Positions 1 to 9,666 of a stretch of DNA of 60,439 nucleotides are shown piece after piece; within the stretch, counting starts at the first letter, position 1, and each line of letters opens with the position of its first letter. The position numbers and the translations under genes were made by a program. The stretch is from the NCBI GenBank assembly GCA_022790855.1, contig JAAVYA010000022.1, positions 1 to 60,439 on the forward strand. The letters run 5' to 3'. A model generated the notes under the pieces. The model did not search any database and was not told where the DNA came from. It was given only the letters and a program-made list of their open reading frames with translations. The stretch comes from Lachnospiraceae bacterium (GTDB taxonomy: Bacteria > Bacillota > Clostridia > Lachnospirales > Lachnospiraceae).

Positions 1-60
1 CTTTCCCCATACACAGACTGGCTGACCCGTCCGCGGCCTGGTACAATTGGAAAGAATCAC

Positions 61-114
61 ATTCAGAGCAGTTTATCTTTTGTATAAGCTGCCCTTTTTC
101 TTTCTGCTCTGAAT
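61..114. repeat. 11-bp perfect inverted repeat
   Basis: The arms at 61-71 and 104-114 are exact reverse complements (attcagagcag / ctgctctgaat) with a 32-nt loop. The repeat lies left of the rhamnosidase terminator, so it probably belongs to the leader or operator of a gene beyond the window edge. No function is assigned. Positions 1-60 show no gene. Confidence 0.4.
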
Positions 115-160
115 CTGATACTTTCCTAATGAATTATAACATAGATTCTGAATATTGCAA

Positions 161-191
161 AAAGTACCCTCGGTGTGTACAAGGGTACTTT
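161..191. terminator. hairpin terminator after the rhamnosidase gene
   Basis: The arms aaagtaccct (161-170) and agggtacttt (182-191) form a 10-bp stem. On the minus strand the hairpin follows the rhamnosidase stop and is followed by a short T-rich stretch; on the plus strand it is followed by AT-rich DNA, so it may act in both directions. Confidence 0.65.
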
Positions 192-197
192 AAAAAT

Positions 198-2867
198 TTA
201 TTCACTATATTCTGAATGTGACTTTTCTCGTGAGCTAAAATGATATCTGCCGCTGCCAATCTCAATCTGCCTCTCTCCTACATGAACGATACCGCTGACA
301 TTGGGCGGCAAGACCACCTCCAAGCTTATCTCCTCTTCCTGCTTTTCCCAGTGAATTGATATGTTTCCGTATACGGAATCGTATTCGGTATGCGCCCATT
401 TTAAACCGCAGCCATAATCGGGACGAATACGGACTTTCTTATATCCCGGCTCTTCCGCCCACAAACCGCCAATCCTGCGATAGAGAAAATCGCCCACACA
501 GCCAAAGGCAAAGTGATTGTAAGAGGAATTGGTACGGGTTCCGTCCGGCAAAATTGCCGCCCAGTTTTCCCAGATTGTCGTCGCACCCCACTTTAAAGCA
601 TACAGCCAACCAGGTTTTTGATCTTGAAACAAAATCCGATAGGCCACGTCCTGGGCATGGTGTTCGCAAAGCACATCCAGGAGAAACGGAACCGATAAAA
701 ATCCTGTGTCCAGACAGTCGCCTGCTGCTTCAATCAATTTGCAGAGCTGATGAATCGCGCCCCTCTCCTGTTCCTTGGTGAGCATGTGCCCAGCCAAAGC
801 CAGAACATAAAGCCCCTGCAGCGGCTGGCGCATCCGCCCGTCCTTCGTTACATAGGTCTTTGAAAATACCTCCCTGGCACGGCAGGTCAGTTTCAGATAA
901 TGCTCGGCATCCTGAGTTTTGTGCAGAGTCGCGGCAATCTCAGCCATACAGTTTGCCGTATATGCCAGATACGTCAGGGCCGCCTCTTCCTTCGTCCGCT
1001 GCGCGGTAATCATAGGATTGTGGGTGGAAGCCATAATACTTGGAATCAGCCAGTCGCCGAAATGAAACAGCTGTCCCCACCCGCACAAATCTTCTCCGGC
1101 GCAGCTTTCCACATAATCCATCCACCTTTTCATCATATGATAATTTTTCTGCAATACGCTCAGATCTCCGTAAGCCTGATATAATACGTAGGGAACCAGC
1201 ACACAGGCGTCTCCCCATCCCGCCGAGCTGATATGTGTCTCCTTTCCGCCGTTGACATATTGATTGCTGGGGATATCGGGAATCACATGAGGAATCTGCC
1301 CGTCAGGCAGCTGCTCTAAGCGCATATCGGCCAGCCATCGTTCCAAGAACGCCTGTACGTCCATGTGCCAAACCGCAGCAGGCGCATAAACCGCCATGTC
1401 TCCGGTCCAGCCAGCGCGTTCTCTCTGAGGGCAATCTGTGGGCACACAAAGCATATTTCCCTGCTGGGAGCGGAAAATATTTTCCTCCAGTTGATTCAAC
1501 CGCTGGTCTGAGCAAGAAAAGCTGCCGATGGAATCCATTCGGCTGGTCAGAACGCAAATTGTAAAATCTTCTGCATGTACAACGTCCAGGCCCTCCACCT
1601 TCACATAGCGAAACCCATGGAAGGTGAATTTAGGCTCATAAACCACATCAGATTCCGCTGTTATGATGCGGTCCTTTTGATTTTTGTTCTGTCCCATAAT
1701 ATTTTGCAGGAAATTACCGTCCCGATCCAGCACCTCGCTGTGCTCTAAGCTGATCTCTGTCCCAACCGGCGCTTTCACGGCAAATTTCGTATAGCCACAA
1801 ATATTTTCACCGGCGTCCAATACCCATTCGCCCTTGGGAGTGCGTATCAGCTCCGGTTTGATTTCTTTTACAATCCAGACCGGGTCAACACTCTGGGCGC
1901 AGACGGTATCATAGCCATACTCTTTTTTCCTCACCGGACGCCATTTCGAATCATCAAAGCCTGCTTTAGAAAAGCCCTTCGGCGCCTTCTTCTGATCGAG
2001 ATATTCTCCGACGAACAAATCCGCATAAATGTACTCCCCGGTATTCCAACGCATACTCTCATCCGAGCAGACCCGGCTTTTGCTGCCGTCCTCATGCACA
2101 ATTTCCAGCTGAAAAAGCAGCGCGTTCTCCCGCCCGTATTGCTGTCCGATCCCCATCAGGCCGATCTTTCCGCTGTACCAGCCGTCCGCCAGAATCACAC
2201 CGATTGCATGGGGGCCGGATGCATTTAGAAGCGGAGTGACATCATAAGTCTGATATTCCAGGTGCTTTCCATAGGAGGTATATTCCGGCGCCAGAAGGTT
2301 GCTCACCTGTACGCCGTCTACCTCGAACGCGTAATTTCCCAACGCGGTGGCGTAGAGAACAGCCTTCTTCACCGGATGCCGCAGACAGAATTCCTTCCGA
2401 AAGTAAACCGGCGTATCTAAAATCTCCTCTGGATGCTCCCGGGATGCTACCATTCCGGCAAAAATTGCACCAGAATCCGTGGTTTCCGTCAACGGCTTTT
2501 TGGCAAGGCCGCTTTCCACCCAGACAGCGTGCCAGAAATTCTCCTCCATAATTCCGGTGGAAAAGAACGCCTTTTCACTGACGGCCTGCTCTTGATTCTG
2601 GCTGCAGCTTACGACCTGCCAGCTATAATCCGTTCCAGTCTTTAAATCCGGGCCTTCATAAGATATGCCAAAGGTCGCATCTGAGAGAACAAAACCGCTA
2701 TCCCAGATCAGACGGCCTTCCTCCCACACATAGATACGGTATTCCTTCTGGCAAATATCCTGCCCTTCGCCCCCCAGCTTCCAGGAAAAGCGTGGAATCT
2801 CACCGATCCCCCGGGGATTGTTGCGGTTTAAACAGCGTAAACAATAAACATGGCATCTTTCTTCCAT
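198..2867 (-). CDS. alpha-L-rhamnosidase, glycoside hydrolase family 78
   Basis: This 889-residue protein probably removes terminal L-rhamnose from plant glycosides or pectin side chains. N-terminal beta-sandwich domains (about residues 1-400) precede an alpha/alpha-barrel catalytic part (about 440-790) and a C-terminal beta domain, the usual GH78 layout and length. The catalytic part shows DCPQRERAGWTGD and the later TIWENW...SYNHFAFG block typical of the family. No signal peptide is visible, so it is likely cytoplasmic and acts on imported small glycosides. The ATG at 2867 is preferred over an upstream in-frame ATG because an AGAGGG site sits just before it. It starts 2 nt after the stop of the GPH transporter gene, so the two are co-transcribed. 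Confidence 0.92.
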   Translation of the reverse strand: MEERCHVYCLRCLNRNNPRGIGEIPRFSWKLGGEGQDICQKEYRIYVWEEGRLIWDSGFVLSDATFGISYEGPDLKTGTDYSWQVVSCSQNQEQAVSEKAFFSTGIMEENFWHAVWVESGLAKKPLTETTDSGAIFAGMVASREHPEEILDTPVYFRKEFCLRHPVKKAVLYATALGNYAFEVDGVQVSNLLAPEYTSYGKHLEYQTYDVTPLLNASGPHAIGVILADGWYSGKIGLMGIGQQYGRENALLFQLEIVHEDGSKSRVCSDESMRWNTGEYIYADLFVGEYLDQKKAPKGFSKAGFDDSKWRPVRKKEYGYDTVCAQSVDPVWIVKEIKPELIRTPKGEWVLDAGENICGYTKFAVKAPVGTEISLEHSEVLDRDGNFLQNIMGQNKNQKDRIITAESDVVYEPKFTFHGFRYVKVEGLDVVHAEDFTICVLTSRMDSIGSFSCSDQRLNQLEENIFRSQQGNMLCVPTDCPQRERAGWTGDMAVYAPAAVWHMDVQAFLERWLADMRLEQLPDGQIPHVIPDIPSNQYVNGGKETHISSAGWGDACVLVPYVLYQAYGDLSVLQKNYHMMKRWMDYVESCAGEDLCGWGQLFHFGDWLIPSIMASTHNPMITAQRTKEEAALTYLAYTANCMAEIAATLHKTQDAEHYLKLTCRAREVFSKTYVTKDGRMRQPLQGLYVLALAGHMLTKEQERGAIHQLCKLIEAAGDCLDTGFLSVPFLLDVLCEHHAQDVAYRILFQDQKPGWLYALKWGATTIWENWAAILPDGTRTNSSYNHFAFGCVGDFLYRRIGGLWAEEPGYKKVRIRPDYGCGLKWAHTEYDSVYGNISIHWEKQEEEISLEVVLPPNVSGIVHVGERQIEIGSGRYHFSSREKSHSEYSE

Positions 2868-2868
2868 T

Positions 2869-4194
2869 TTAGTTGCCCTCTTTCTTTTGAATATTCCAGC
2901 ACAGTACACAGATCAGTCCCAGTGCAGCCACTATGGCCGGAATAATGGAGCGGGAGAGCAGAATTCCCCGTAAAGCTTCTTCTGTCTGAGCCTGATTGGC
3001 CACATACCCGGTTGCCGCCAGCAGAAAGCTAACGACTGCACTGGCAATCGCCTGCCCCACCTTAATCGCAAAAGAGTTCATGGAAAAGCATACGCCGTCC
3101 GCACGATAGCCCTGTTTCTGTGCAATATATTCGGCTGTCTGGGCAAGCATCGTGGTAATCGTCACCATCAGCATACCGGTGGCAAGTCCCACCAGGCCAA
3201 AGCAGACAAAGAGCGCAGGCAGTGAAGATTTTCCTATTGCAAAAATTACAATCCCCGCCCCAATGTCCACACCAAAAGCTGCTGCTGCCAGAGCTCTTGC
3301 TGAAACCTTTTTCATCAAAACCGGAGATAGAATAGAAGTAACAATTCCAAGCCCCATACAAATTCCCATGTATGCGCCAATCATATCCGGGCGTTCCAAA
3401 TAGTAAATCATATAAAAAGTGCCGGAAACGCTGGGCAGAATCATGCTGAACGCACAAAATACCATCGCCAGGAGCACCAGCAGCAGGGGCTTGCACATCA
3501 CCTTGGCAAATCCTTTGAAAACATTTGCTTCCTGCGGCGGAGTTTCCGGAACATTCACTTCTTTGGTGCTGAAATATGTAATCAGGGCAAAAAGAACTGA
3601 GACAATGCCCACGATGGTCATAAACAGCGGGTAACCCTTTCTGAGATGCTCCGTTGTTTCCCCGCCGCCCAGTTTTATAATCAGGCTGTACGCCACTGCA
3701 GAGGCCAAAAACATTGCGATCGTGGTGAAGGTCCTGGCCGCACTGATCAGCTTGTTTTTTGTATTTTCATTGTTGGTGAGGGAAGGTACCATGGACCAGA
3801 GCGGGACATCATAGGCCGTAAAAATCATCCCGGTTAAGGTATAAGTGATCGCCGCATACGCAACTTTTCCTCCGGTACTGAAATTGGGGGAAAGGAAGCA
3901 CAAGACGCAGCAGATGGAAAGGGGTACACAGGTAAACAGGATATAGGGGCGGTACTTTCCCCGCTTCGTAACCGGACTTCGATCTGCAATCGCCCCCATC
4001 ATCGGGTCGTTGATAGCGTCCCAGATTTTGGTCAGCAGAAATATAACGCCTGCCGCGCCGGCGGGTATTCCAAATACATCCGTATAAAACAGCAGCAGGT
4101 AAGATCCCATCACCCCAAGTGCAAAATCCTTGCCCAGGCTGCCCAGTCCATAACCGATGACTTGCGCGCCGCTCATTTCATTGCTTTTGTTCAT
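2869..4194 (-). CDS. GPH-family (MelB-like) sugar:cation symporter
   Basis: A 441-residue polytopic membrane protein of about 12 hydrophobic segments. The WDAINDPMMGAIADR stretch after the second segment is the signature of glycoside-pentoside-hexuronide symporters. It probably imports the rhamnosyl glycoside cut by the downstream GH78 enzyme; this is inferred from the shared operon. The start at 4194 has AGGAGG upstream (about 4203-4208). A longer open frame to 4593 runs into the divergent regulator gene and its promoter and is rejected. Transcription diverges from the AraC-family gene at 4381. Confidence 0.9.
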   Translation of the reverse strand: MNKSNEMSGAQVIGYGLGSLGKDFALGVMGSYLLLFYTDVFGIPAGAAGVIFLLTKIWDAINDPMMGAIADRSPVTKRGKYRPYILFTCVPLSICCVLCFLSPNFSTGGKVAYAAITYTLTGMIFTAYDVPLWSMVPSLTNNENTKNKLISAARTFTTIAMFLASAVAYSLIIKLGGGETTEHLRKGYPLFMTIVGIVSVLFALITYFSTKEVNVPETPPQEANVFKGFAKVMCKPLLLVLLAMVFCAFSMILPSVSGTFYMIYYLERPDMIGAYMGICMGLGIVTSILSPVLMKKVSARALAAAAFGVDIGAGIVIFAIGKSSLPALFVCFGLVGLATGMLMVTITTMLAQTAEYIAQKQGYRADGVCFSMNSFAIKVGQAIASAVVSFLLAATGYVANQAQTEEALRGILLSRSIIPAIVAALGLICVLCWNIQKKEGN

Positions 4195-4306
4195 TTTTTT
4201 ATCCTCCTCTTGCTTGATATCAGGAGTATAGCACAAACGGCAAACAATGAATTTGTACTTTGGTAACAGTCCGCCTTGTATTTTCGTAAGGTAATTTTTC
4301 TGCAAA

Positions 4307-4335
4307 TTGAAATCTTGGTTAAAAAGAGCTATACT
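4307..4335 (+). promoter_or_regulatory. sigma-A-type promoter of the AraC-family gene
   Basis: TTGAAA at 4307-4312 and TATACT at 4330-4335 are separated by 17 nt and lie about 45 nt upstream of the regulator start. The 4195-4380 gap is shared with the divergent transporter operon. Confidence 0.65.
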
Positions 4336-4380
4336 TGTAATGGAAGTCTGTAAGACACATTTAAGATAAGGAGTTATGAG

Positions 4381-5364
4381 ATGACAACACGCGCCTTCAA
4401 TCAATATATGGAGATGTATTATACAGAGCACCCCGATTTCCCGGATAATATTGGCGAATTGATTCAGGATGTCTACAAAGGTCCTGAGGACACGGCCCGT
4501 ATTTTGGTCAATACCATCGATTCCTCCCGTGAAAATATCTTTGTATCCCACCATTCGCTGGAGGCAAACTGCCTCTGCAAGCAGCATTCCCACGATTACT
4601 TTGAGCTGATGTACGTCTCAAAAGGAAGCTGCACCCAAAAAATCGGCGCCGTCCCCTGTAACCTTTCCGCCGGGGACTTCTGCCTGCTGAATCCCTATGT
4701 TACCCACGAAATAGACATTGATTCTGCGGAAACGCTTCTATTCAATATTATGATTCGACAAAATCTATTGCGGGAGTCCTTTTTTTCGATGATTGCCGGC
4801 AACGACCTGATCAGCAATTTTTTTGCCACCTCGCTCTTTACAGAATCCCAGCAAAAATCCTATCTCTATGTCCCCGGCGGCAAAAATACGGCCGCCGCCA
4901 GCCACATTCAGGCCCTGATCATTGAGTTCTATGAAAAAAAGATGGGCTATCAAAAGGCAGCCGAAAATTATCTGGCTCTTTTATTTATGGAGCTGGCCCG
5001 CTCCCTGCAAAATCAGATTGACCAAGAGAATTATACGATGATGGGCGGCAATCTGTTGTCCGAAATCTTAGCCTACATCAATCAGCACAAGCTGGAGGTT
5101 ACGCTGACCTCGGTGGCGGAACAGTTCCATTACCACCCCAAATATTTATCCTCCCTGATCAAACGCTACACCCATAAAAGCTTTTCCGAAATCCTGCTGG
5201 AAGCAAAGCTGCAGGACGTTTGCTGTTACCTCAAAAATACCAGCTTATCTATTGACGAGATCTCTCAACTGATGGGCTATTATGACCGCAGCTACTTTAA
5301 CCGTCTGTTTAAAAAAACGTTTCAAATGTCTCCCGGCCAATATCGCAAAATATATCAGAAATAG
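4381..5364 (+). CDS. AraC-family transcriptional regulator with cupin sensor domain
   Basis: A 327-residue cytoplasmic regulator. The N-terminal half (about residues 45-160) looks like an AraC-type cupin sugar-binding domain with histidines in HHSLEANCLCKQHSHDYFEL. The C-terminal 100 residues hold two helix-turn-helix motifs ending in the family signature MGYYDRSYFNRLFKKTFQMSPGQYR. It is divergent from the transporter-rhamnosidase pair, so it most likely activates those genes in response to the imported sugar (inference from position). The ATG at 4381 has an AAGGAG site about 10 nt upstream. Confidence 0.9.
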   Translation: MTTRAFNQYMEMYYTEHPDFPDNIGELIQDVYKGPEDTARILVNTIDSSRENIFVSHHSLEANCLCKQHSHDYFELMYVSKGSCTQKIGAVPCNLSAGDFCLLNPYVTHEIDIDSAETLLFNIMIRQNLLRESFFSMIAGNDLISNFFATSLFTESQQKSYLYVPGGKNTAAASHIQALIIEFYEKKMGYQKAAENYLALLFMELARSLQNQIDQENYTMMGGNLLSEILAYINQHKLEVTLTSVAEQFHYHPKYLSSLIKRYTHKSFSEILLEAKLQDVCCYLKNTSLSIDEISQLMGYYDRSYFNRLFKKTFQMSPGQYRKIYQK

Positions 5365-5381
5365 ACAGACAAAACTACAAT

Positions 5382-5408
5382 CAAAAACCCCGCTGCAAGC
5401 AACGGGGT
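5382..5408 (-). terminator. rho-independent terminator of the isc operon
   Basis: ACCCCG at 5387-5392 pairs with CGGGGT at 5403-5408. Read on the minus strand the stem is followed by TTTTT, so it ends the iscR-to-J-domain transcript. No T-run follows on the plus strand. Confidence 0.65.
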
Positions 5409-5449
5409 AAATTCTGAATACCACAAAATTCCGCAGATTCTCCAGCGAT

Positions 5450-6427
5450 TTAACAGCTCCGCAAAACCTTCTCATACCCCGCCAACAGTTCCTCCATTCG
5501 GCGGTTCAGGCTTTGCGTCTCATATTGTGAAACCCCCGCCTCCAACCGGAGCCACAAATCCACTTCCACTTTTATCCCAGTGCCTCTCATATCCCTTAAC
5601 GTCTTCATTCCCTTCACTGTCATTTTTATCTGGGCCAGTCGTGCTTTTAGCAACGGTACCATACAAAAATATGCCCAATCCTCCTCAAGGGATAAGTGTC
5701 CCAGAAAATAGCCCTCTCTATCCTTGACAGCAATCTTGCTCCCCAAAAACGCTTCCGGGTAAAGATGATCTTTTACTTTTAATTTCAAAAACCTTTGAGC
5801 CGTCTTGCAATTTTTCATACCTCCAAGAAAGGCACGGAAACAATAGATTTCCCTGCCCTGCTTATCCTTGCGTTTTCGCCCTGCCAACTCCTGAAGAGTT
5901 TTTACCGGATCCATATATTGAGCTGCCAAGCATTGAAACAACATTGCTTGATATTGAAACCTCTTTTCCCTGACAGCTTCGCCTGCTTCCCAAAATTTGG
6001 AATACACCTTGCTTTCACATTGTTCCAAAAGTTCTTCTGTAGCGTGATGAATGCTGGTCAAAAACAGCTCAAAGTCTTCTTCTTCAGGCTCCCACATATA
6101 GTTTCCCCTTGCAGCCTGGTAATAAGGATGGCCTTCTGCTCCTTCCATGGCATAGTACAGATAAATGTTCCTGGTCCAAAAAGCATTCTCGTTCCAAACG
6201 CCCTTCCAAATTTCTGCTTGCTTTGAAGACGATATCGAAAAGTCACAATCTTTTAATAATTCATACGCCTCATTGATCTCCTGTGCCCGCCGAATGTGTG
6301 CGGGATGATCCGACCCAAGCACATCCGGATGAAAAAATCCCATCATCCTGCGGTACTTTCTTTTGATATCATCTTGATTATCCGTGGGTGCAATATCCAA
6401 AAGCCTCTTCGCCTGTTCCAGATTCAT
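5450..6427 (-). CDS. J-domain (DnaJ-like) protein
   Basis: A 325-residue protein with an N-terminal J domain (about residues 3-60) carrying the HPD motif at residues 33-35, which in this family stimulates the ATPase of Hsp70/DnaK. The remaining 260 residues match no family I recognise, and no DnaJ zinc centre or C-terminal peptide-binding repeats are seen. The start at 6427 overlaps the mnmA stop in a 4-nt ATGA, so the two are translationally coupled. As the last gene of the isc operon it may be a specialised co-chaperone for Fe-S or thiolation proteins, by analogy with HscB (inference). An upstream extension inside mnmA is rejected. Confidence 0.8.
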   Translation of the reverse strand: MNLEQAKRLLDIAPTDNQDDIKRKYRRMMGFFHPDVLGSDHPAHIRRAQEINEAYELLKDCDFSISSSKQAEIWKGVWNENAFWTRNIYLYYAMEGAEGHPYYQAARGNYMWEPEEEDFELFLTSIHHATEELLEQCESKVYSKFWEAGEAVREKRFQYQAMLFQCLAAQYMDPVKTLQELAGRKRKDKQGREIYCFRAFLGGMKNCKTAQRFLKLKVKDHLYPEAFLGSKIAVKDREGYFLGHLSLEEDWAYFCMVPLLKARLAQIKMTVKGMKTLRDMRGTGIKVEVDLWLRLEAGVSQYETQSLNRRMEELLAGYEKVLRSC

Positions 6428-7518
6428 CCTGCTCCTCCGCTGACAATACAGCCGCCTCCCAGCACGATTCTGTCCTGGTAAAAAACCACCGCTTGTCCAG
6501 GCGTAACGGCCCGCACCGGCTCCTGAAAACAACACTCTGCCCTGTCTTCCCCTACTTTTCTAAGGATGCAGGGGCTTCCTTTGTGGTTATACCGAATTTT
6601 AGCCACCACCTGCAATGCTTCCGTCAAATCCTCCATGGCCATAAAGTTCAGTTCCTCTGCCACCAGGCGGTCCGCAAACACCTGCTCTCCCACTCCAATC
6701 ACCACTTCATTGGTTTTTGGCCGAATCTCCGTGACAAAAACAGGATGCCCCAAAGCCAGATTTAGCCCTTTCCTCTGGCCAATGGTGTAATGGGTAATCC
6801 CTTTATGTTTTCCCAGGATCTCCCCTTCCGGAGTCACAAAGTTTCCCTGTGGAGGAACTCTTTCCCCTGCCTGACGTTCAATAAACCCCGCATAGTCCTG
6901 ATCCGGAATAAAACAAATCTCCTGGCTGTCCGGCTTATGGGCCGTCTTAAGGCCGATTTTTTCTGCTATGGAGCGGATCTCTTCTTTCGTATAAGCCCCT
7001 ACGGGCATCAACGTATGGGAAAGCTGATGCTGGGTGAGGTTATACAGGGCATAGGTCTGATCCTTGGCTGCAGATGCAGCGGCTTTTAGAGCATACCGAC
7101 CGTTGGGAAGCTTCACCACCTGGGCATAATGCCCGGTGGCAATGTAATCCGCCCCCAGCCCTAAGCTTTTTTCCAGCAAAGCTTCCCATTTTATAAAACG
7201 GTTACAGGCGATACAAGGATTCGGCGTCCTGCCGCCGATGTATGCATCTACAAAATAGTCAATCACTTTTTCCTGGAATTCACGGCGGAAATTCATGACA
7301 TAGTGAGGAATGTGAAGCGTCTCGGCCACCCGCCGGGCGTCTTCCACAGCGTCCAGGCCGCAGCATCCTCCATTTTCCTCCAGAAGCGAGTTCTCCTCTT
7401 CCTGCCAGGTACGCATCGTTACGCCGATCACCTCATATCCCTGTTCCTTTAAAAGATAAGCCGCAACGGAAGAATCCACGCCTCCGGACATACCCACTAC
7501 AACCTTTTTTTTCGCCAT
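6424..7518 (-). CDS. mnmA: tRNA-specific 2-thiouridylase MnmA
   Basis: A 364-residue enzyme that thiolates U34 in the anticodon of Lys, Glu and Gln tRNAs, using ATP and sulfur from a cysteine desulfurase. The PP-loop SGGVDS is at residues 11-16. The two catalytic cysteines are in NPCIACN and SQEICFIPD. Length is normal for the family. It starts 2 nt after the iscU stop, and the glutamate-rich end of iscU supplies its purine-rich ribosome binding site. The context suggests that IscS upstream is the sulfur donor. Confidence 0.96.
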   Translation of the reverse strand: MAKKKVVVGMSGGVDSSVAAYLLKEQGYEVIGVTMRTWQEEENSLLEENGGCCGLDAVEDARRVAETLHIPHYVMNFRREFQEKVIDYFVDAYIGGRTPNPCIACNRFIKWEALLEKSLGLGADYIATGHYAQVVKLPNGRYALKAAASAAKDQTYALYNLTQHQLSHTLMPVGAYTKEEIRSIAEKIGLKTAHKPDSQEICFIPDQDYAGFIERQAGERVPPQGNFVTPEGEILGKHKGITHYTIGQRKGLNLALGHPVFVTEIRPKTNEVVIGVGEQVFADRLVAEELNFMAMEDLTEALQVVAKIRYNHKGSPCILRKVGEDRAECCFQEPVRAVTPGQAVVFYQDRIVLGGGCIVSGGAG

Positions 7519-7520
7519 AT

Positions 7521-7958
7521 TTAGTATTCTTCTTCCTCTTCTTCTTCGCTGATGTCATTCTTAGGCTTCTGCAAGCCTTCAATCTTGATGCCATGCTTTT
7601 CGGCATAGTCCCAAAGGGCTGCATGAATTGCCTCTTCCGCCAAAAGGGAACAATGTACTTTTACAGGAGGCAGCCCATCTAACGCTTCCATCACTGCTTT
7701 ATTGGTCACTTGAAGGGCTTCCTGAATGGTCTTCCCCTTTACCAACTCCGTAGCCATGCTGCTGGTAGCCACTGCGGCGCCGCAGCCAAAGGTCTTAAAC
7801 TTCACTTCTTGGATCACGCCGTTCTCGTCAATATCCAAAAACATGCGCATGATATCCCCGCATTTTGCATTTCCTACCGTACCTACCCCGCTGGGGTTCT
7901 CAATCTCCCCCATATTTCTGGGATTTTTAAAATGGTCCATTACCTTTTCACTGTACAT
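7521..7958 (-). CDS. iscU: Fe-S cluster assembly scaffold IscU/NifU-like
   Basis: A 145-residue scaffold on which [2Fe-2S] and [4Fe-4S] clusters are built before transfer. The three ligand cysteines are C33 (NAKCGD), C59 (TFGCGA) and C103 (VHCSLL), as in IscU and the NifU N-terminal domain. An aspartate follows C33 at the expected place. The C-terminus is an unusual run of seven glutamates before the last Tyr. It lies 61 nt downstream of the cysteine desulfurase gene in the same operon. Confidence 0.95.
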   Translation of the reverse strand: MYSEKVMDHFKNPRNMGEIENPSGVGTVGNAKCGDIMRMFLDIDENGVIQEVKFKTFGCGAAVATSSMATELVKGKTIQEALQVTNKAVMEALDGLPPVKVHCSLLAEEAIHAALWDYAEKHGIKIEGLQKPKNDISEEEEEEEY

Positions 7959-8019
7959 GATGATTCCTCCTGAAACTGGCTGCCTAAGGCAGCAAATTAT
8001 TGTTTCTATTATGATTGTT

Positions 8020-9201
8020 CTAGACGTGCTTTTTCATGTAGTCCTCATACAGAGGAGACATTTCCCTCAGTTGGGTAACAATCTTTTTCACGGCTTCAAT
8101 GGTCAAGTCAATATCTTCTTTCGTGGTATCCGCCCCTAAGGTCAGCCGCAGAGAACCATGGGCGATCTCATGAGGCAGCCCGATGGCCAGCAGCACATGG
8201 GAAGGGTCAAGAGAACCGGACGTGCAGGCCGAGCCAGAAGATCCGCAAATTCCTTCCATGTCCAGCATAATCAGAAGAGATTCCCCTTCAATAAACTGAA
8301 AACAGAAGTTCACATTGTTGGCCAACCGGCTGGTCCTAGAACCATTCACCCGGGTAAAGGGAATTTCTTTCAGAACCCTGGCCATCATATAATCCCGCAG
8401 TTCCCGCTCCTTAGCCGTGCGTTCCTCCATGGTGGCAGCCGCAAGCTCCGCTGCTTTCCCCAAGCCAACAATCCCCGGCACATTCTCTGTCCCGGCACGG
8501 CGTTTCCGCTCCTGGGCGCCTCCATGGATAAAGGAACGGATCTTCACGCCCTTTCGGATGTACAAAAATCCAATGCCCTTGGGGCCGTTAAGCTTATGGC
8601 CGCTGGCGCTTAACATATCGATATGCAGCGCATCCACATCTATGGGCACCTGGCCAAACGCCTGCACTGCGTCCGTATGGAACAAGATTCCGTGTTCCTT
8701 GGCAATCTTCCCAATCTCTTCCACCGGTTCAATGGTTCCAATCTCATTGTTGGCATACATAATGGAGATCAATATGGTAGTAGGACGGATCGCCGCCTTC
8801 AACTGATCCAGCTTCACCACGCCGCTTTCATCCACATCCAGATACGTAACCTCAAATCCATTCTTTTCCAAATACTCACAGGTGTGTAAAATAGCGTGAT
8901 GTTCTATTTTCGACGTAATAATATGGTTGCCCTTCTCACGATAGGCTTCTGCCGTTGCCTTTAAGGCCCAGTTATCGGATTCGGTCCCTCCCGCTGTAAA
9001 ATAAATTTCATTCTCTTTGGCGCCCAAAATACCTGCAATGGTCTCCCTTGCCTTGGAAATGGCCTCTTTGCTCTTGCTTCCCAGTCCATAAACCGTAGAT
9101 GCATTCCCATAATGCTCTGAAAAAAACGGGAGCATTACATCCACCACTTCCGGCGCTGTCCTGGTGGTCGCCGCATTGTCCAGATAAATCACTCGTTCCA
9201 T
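8020..9201 (-). CDS. iscS: cysteine desulfurase IscS/NifS
   Basis: A 393-residue PLP enzyme that takes sulfur from cysteine for Fe-S clusters and tRNA thiolation. The PLP lysine is K203 in SASGHKLNGPKG and the persulfide cysteine is C326 in CGSSGSACTSG. An AGGTG-type site precedes the ATG at 9201. It starts 12 nt after the iscR stop. Confidence 0.96.
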   Translation of the reverse strand: MERVIYLDNAATTRTAPEVVDVMLPFFSEHYGNASTVYGLGSKSKEAISKARETIAGILGAKENEIYFTAGGTESDNWALKATAEAYREKGNHIITSKIEHHAILHTCEYLEKNGFEVTYLDVDESGVVKLDQLKAAIRPTTILISIMYANNEIGTIEPVEEIGKIAKEHGILFHTDAVQAFGQVPIDVDALHIDMLSASGHKLNGPKGIGFLYIRKGVKIRSFIHGGAQERKRRAGTENVPGIVGLGKAAELAAATMEERTAKERELRDYMMARVLKEIPFTRVNGSRTSRLANNVNFCFQFIEGESLLIMLDMEGICGSSGSACTSGSLDPSHVLLAIGLPHEIAHGSLRLTLGADTTKEDIDLTIEAVKKIVTQLREMSPLYEDYMKKHV

Positions 9202-9213
9202 CTTTCTTCACCT

Positions 9214-9639
9214 CTATGCTTTCTTACTTTCTTCTACTAATTCGCCTATAAAAATACTATCCACTGCCTGATTAATGCTGTCATTGATCCGCTTCCATAC
9301 AATCTTGCTGACGCAGGCGTCGGACCCGGTACAATGAACCTCTTTGCCGGGATGGGTCGCCGCACATTCCACCGGCGCAAGATCCCCCTCCAGGGCCCTT
9401 AACACATCTCCTACAGAAATCTCCTCCGCCGGCCTGGCCAGCTTGTAGCCGCCGTTGACGCCTCGGATGCTTTCCACCAGCCCGGCCTTTTTCAGCTTCG
9501 CCATCAGCTGCTCCAGATAGCTTAACGAAATCTCCTGCCTGGCAGCGATACTTGCTAAAGAAACCGGCCCTTCCTGGGCATAAACTGCCAAATCAATAAA
9601 GGCCCGCAGGCCGTATCTTCCTTTTGTAGATAATTTCAA
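9214..9639 (-). CDS. iscR: Rrf2-family Fe-S regulator IscR
   Basis: A 141-residue winged-helix regulator with three cysteines, C92, C103 and C109, positioned as the cluster ligands of IscR. In IscR-type proteins the bound cluster lets the protein report Fe-S status and repress the isc operon. It is first in its operon, so autoregulation is likely. A cysteine-metabolism role as in CymR is less likely because CymR lacks these cysteines. Confidence 0.92.
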   Translation of the reverse strand: MKLSTKGRYGLRAFIDLAVYAQEGPVSLASIAARQEISLSYLEQLMAKLKKAGLVESIRGVNGGYKLARPAEEISVGDVLRALEGDLAPVECAATHPGKEVHCTGSDACVSKIVWKRINDSINQAVDSIFIGELVEESKKA

Positions 9640-9666
9640 CTGCTCATCCCTTCTTCCCCGTCTAAA

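Noticed and set aside
4195..4593. N-terminal extension of the GPH transporter
   Set aside because: It would cover the divergent AraC gene start and promoter; AGGAGG lies before the ATG at 4194.
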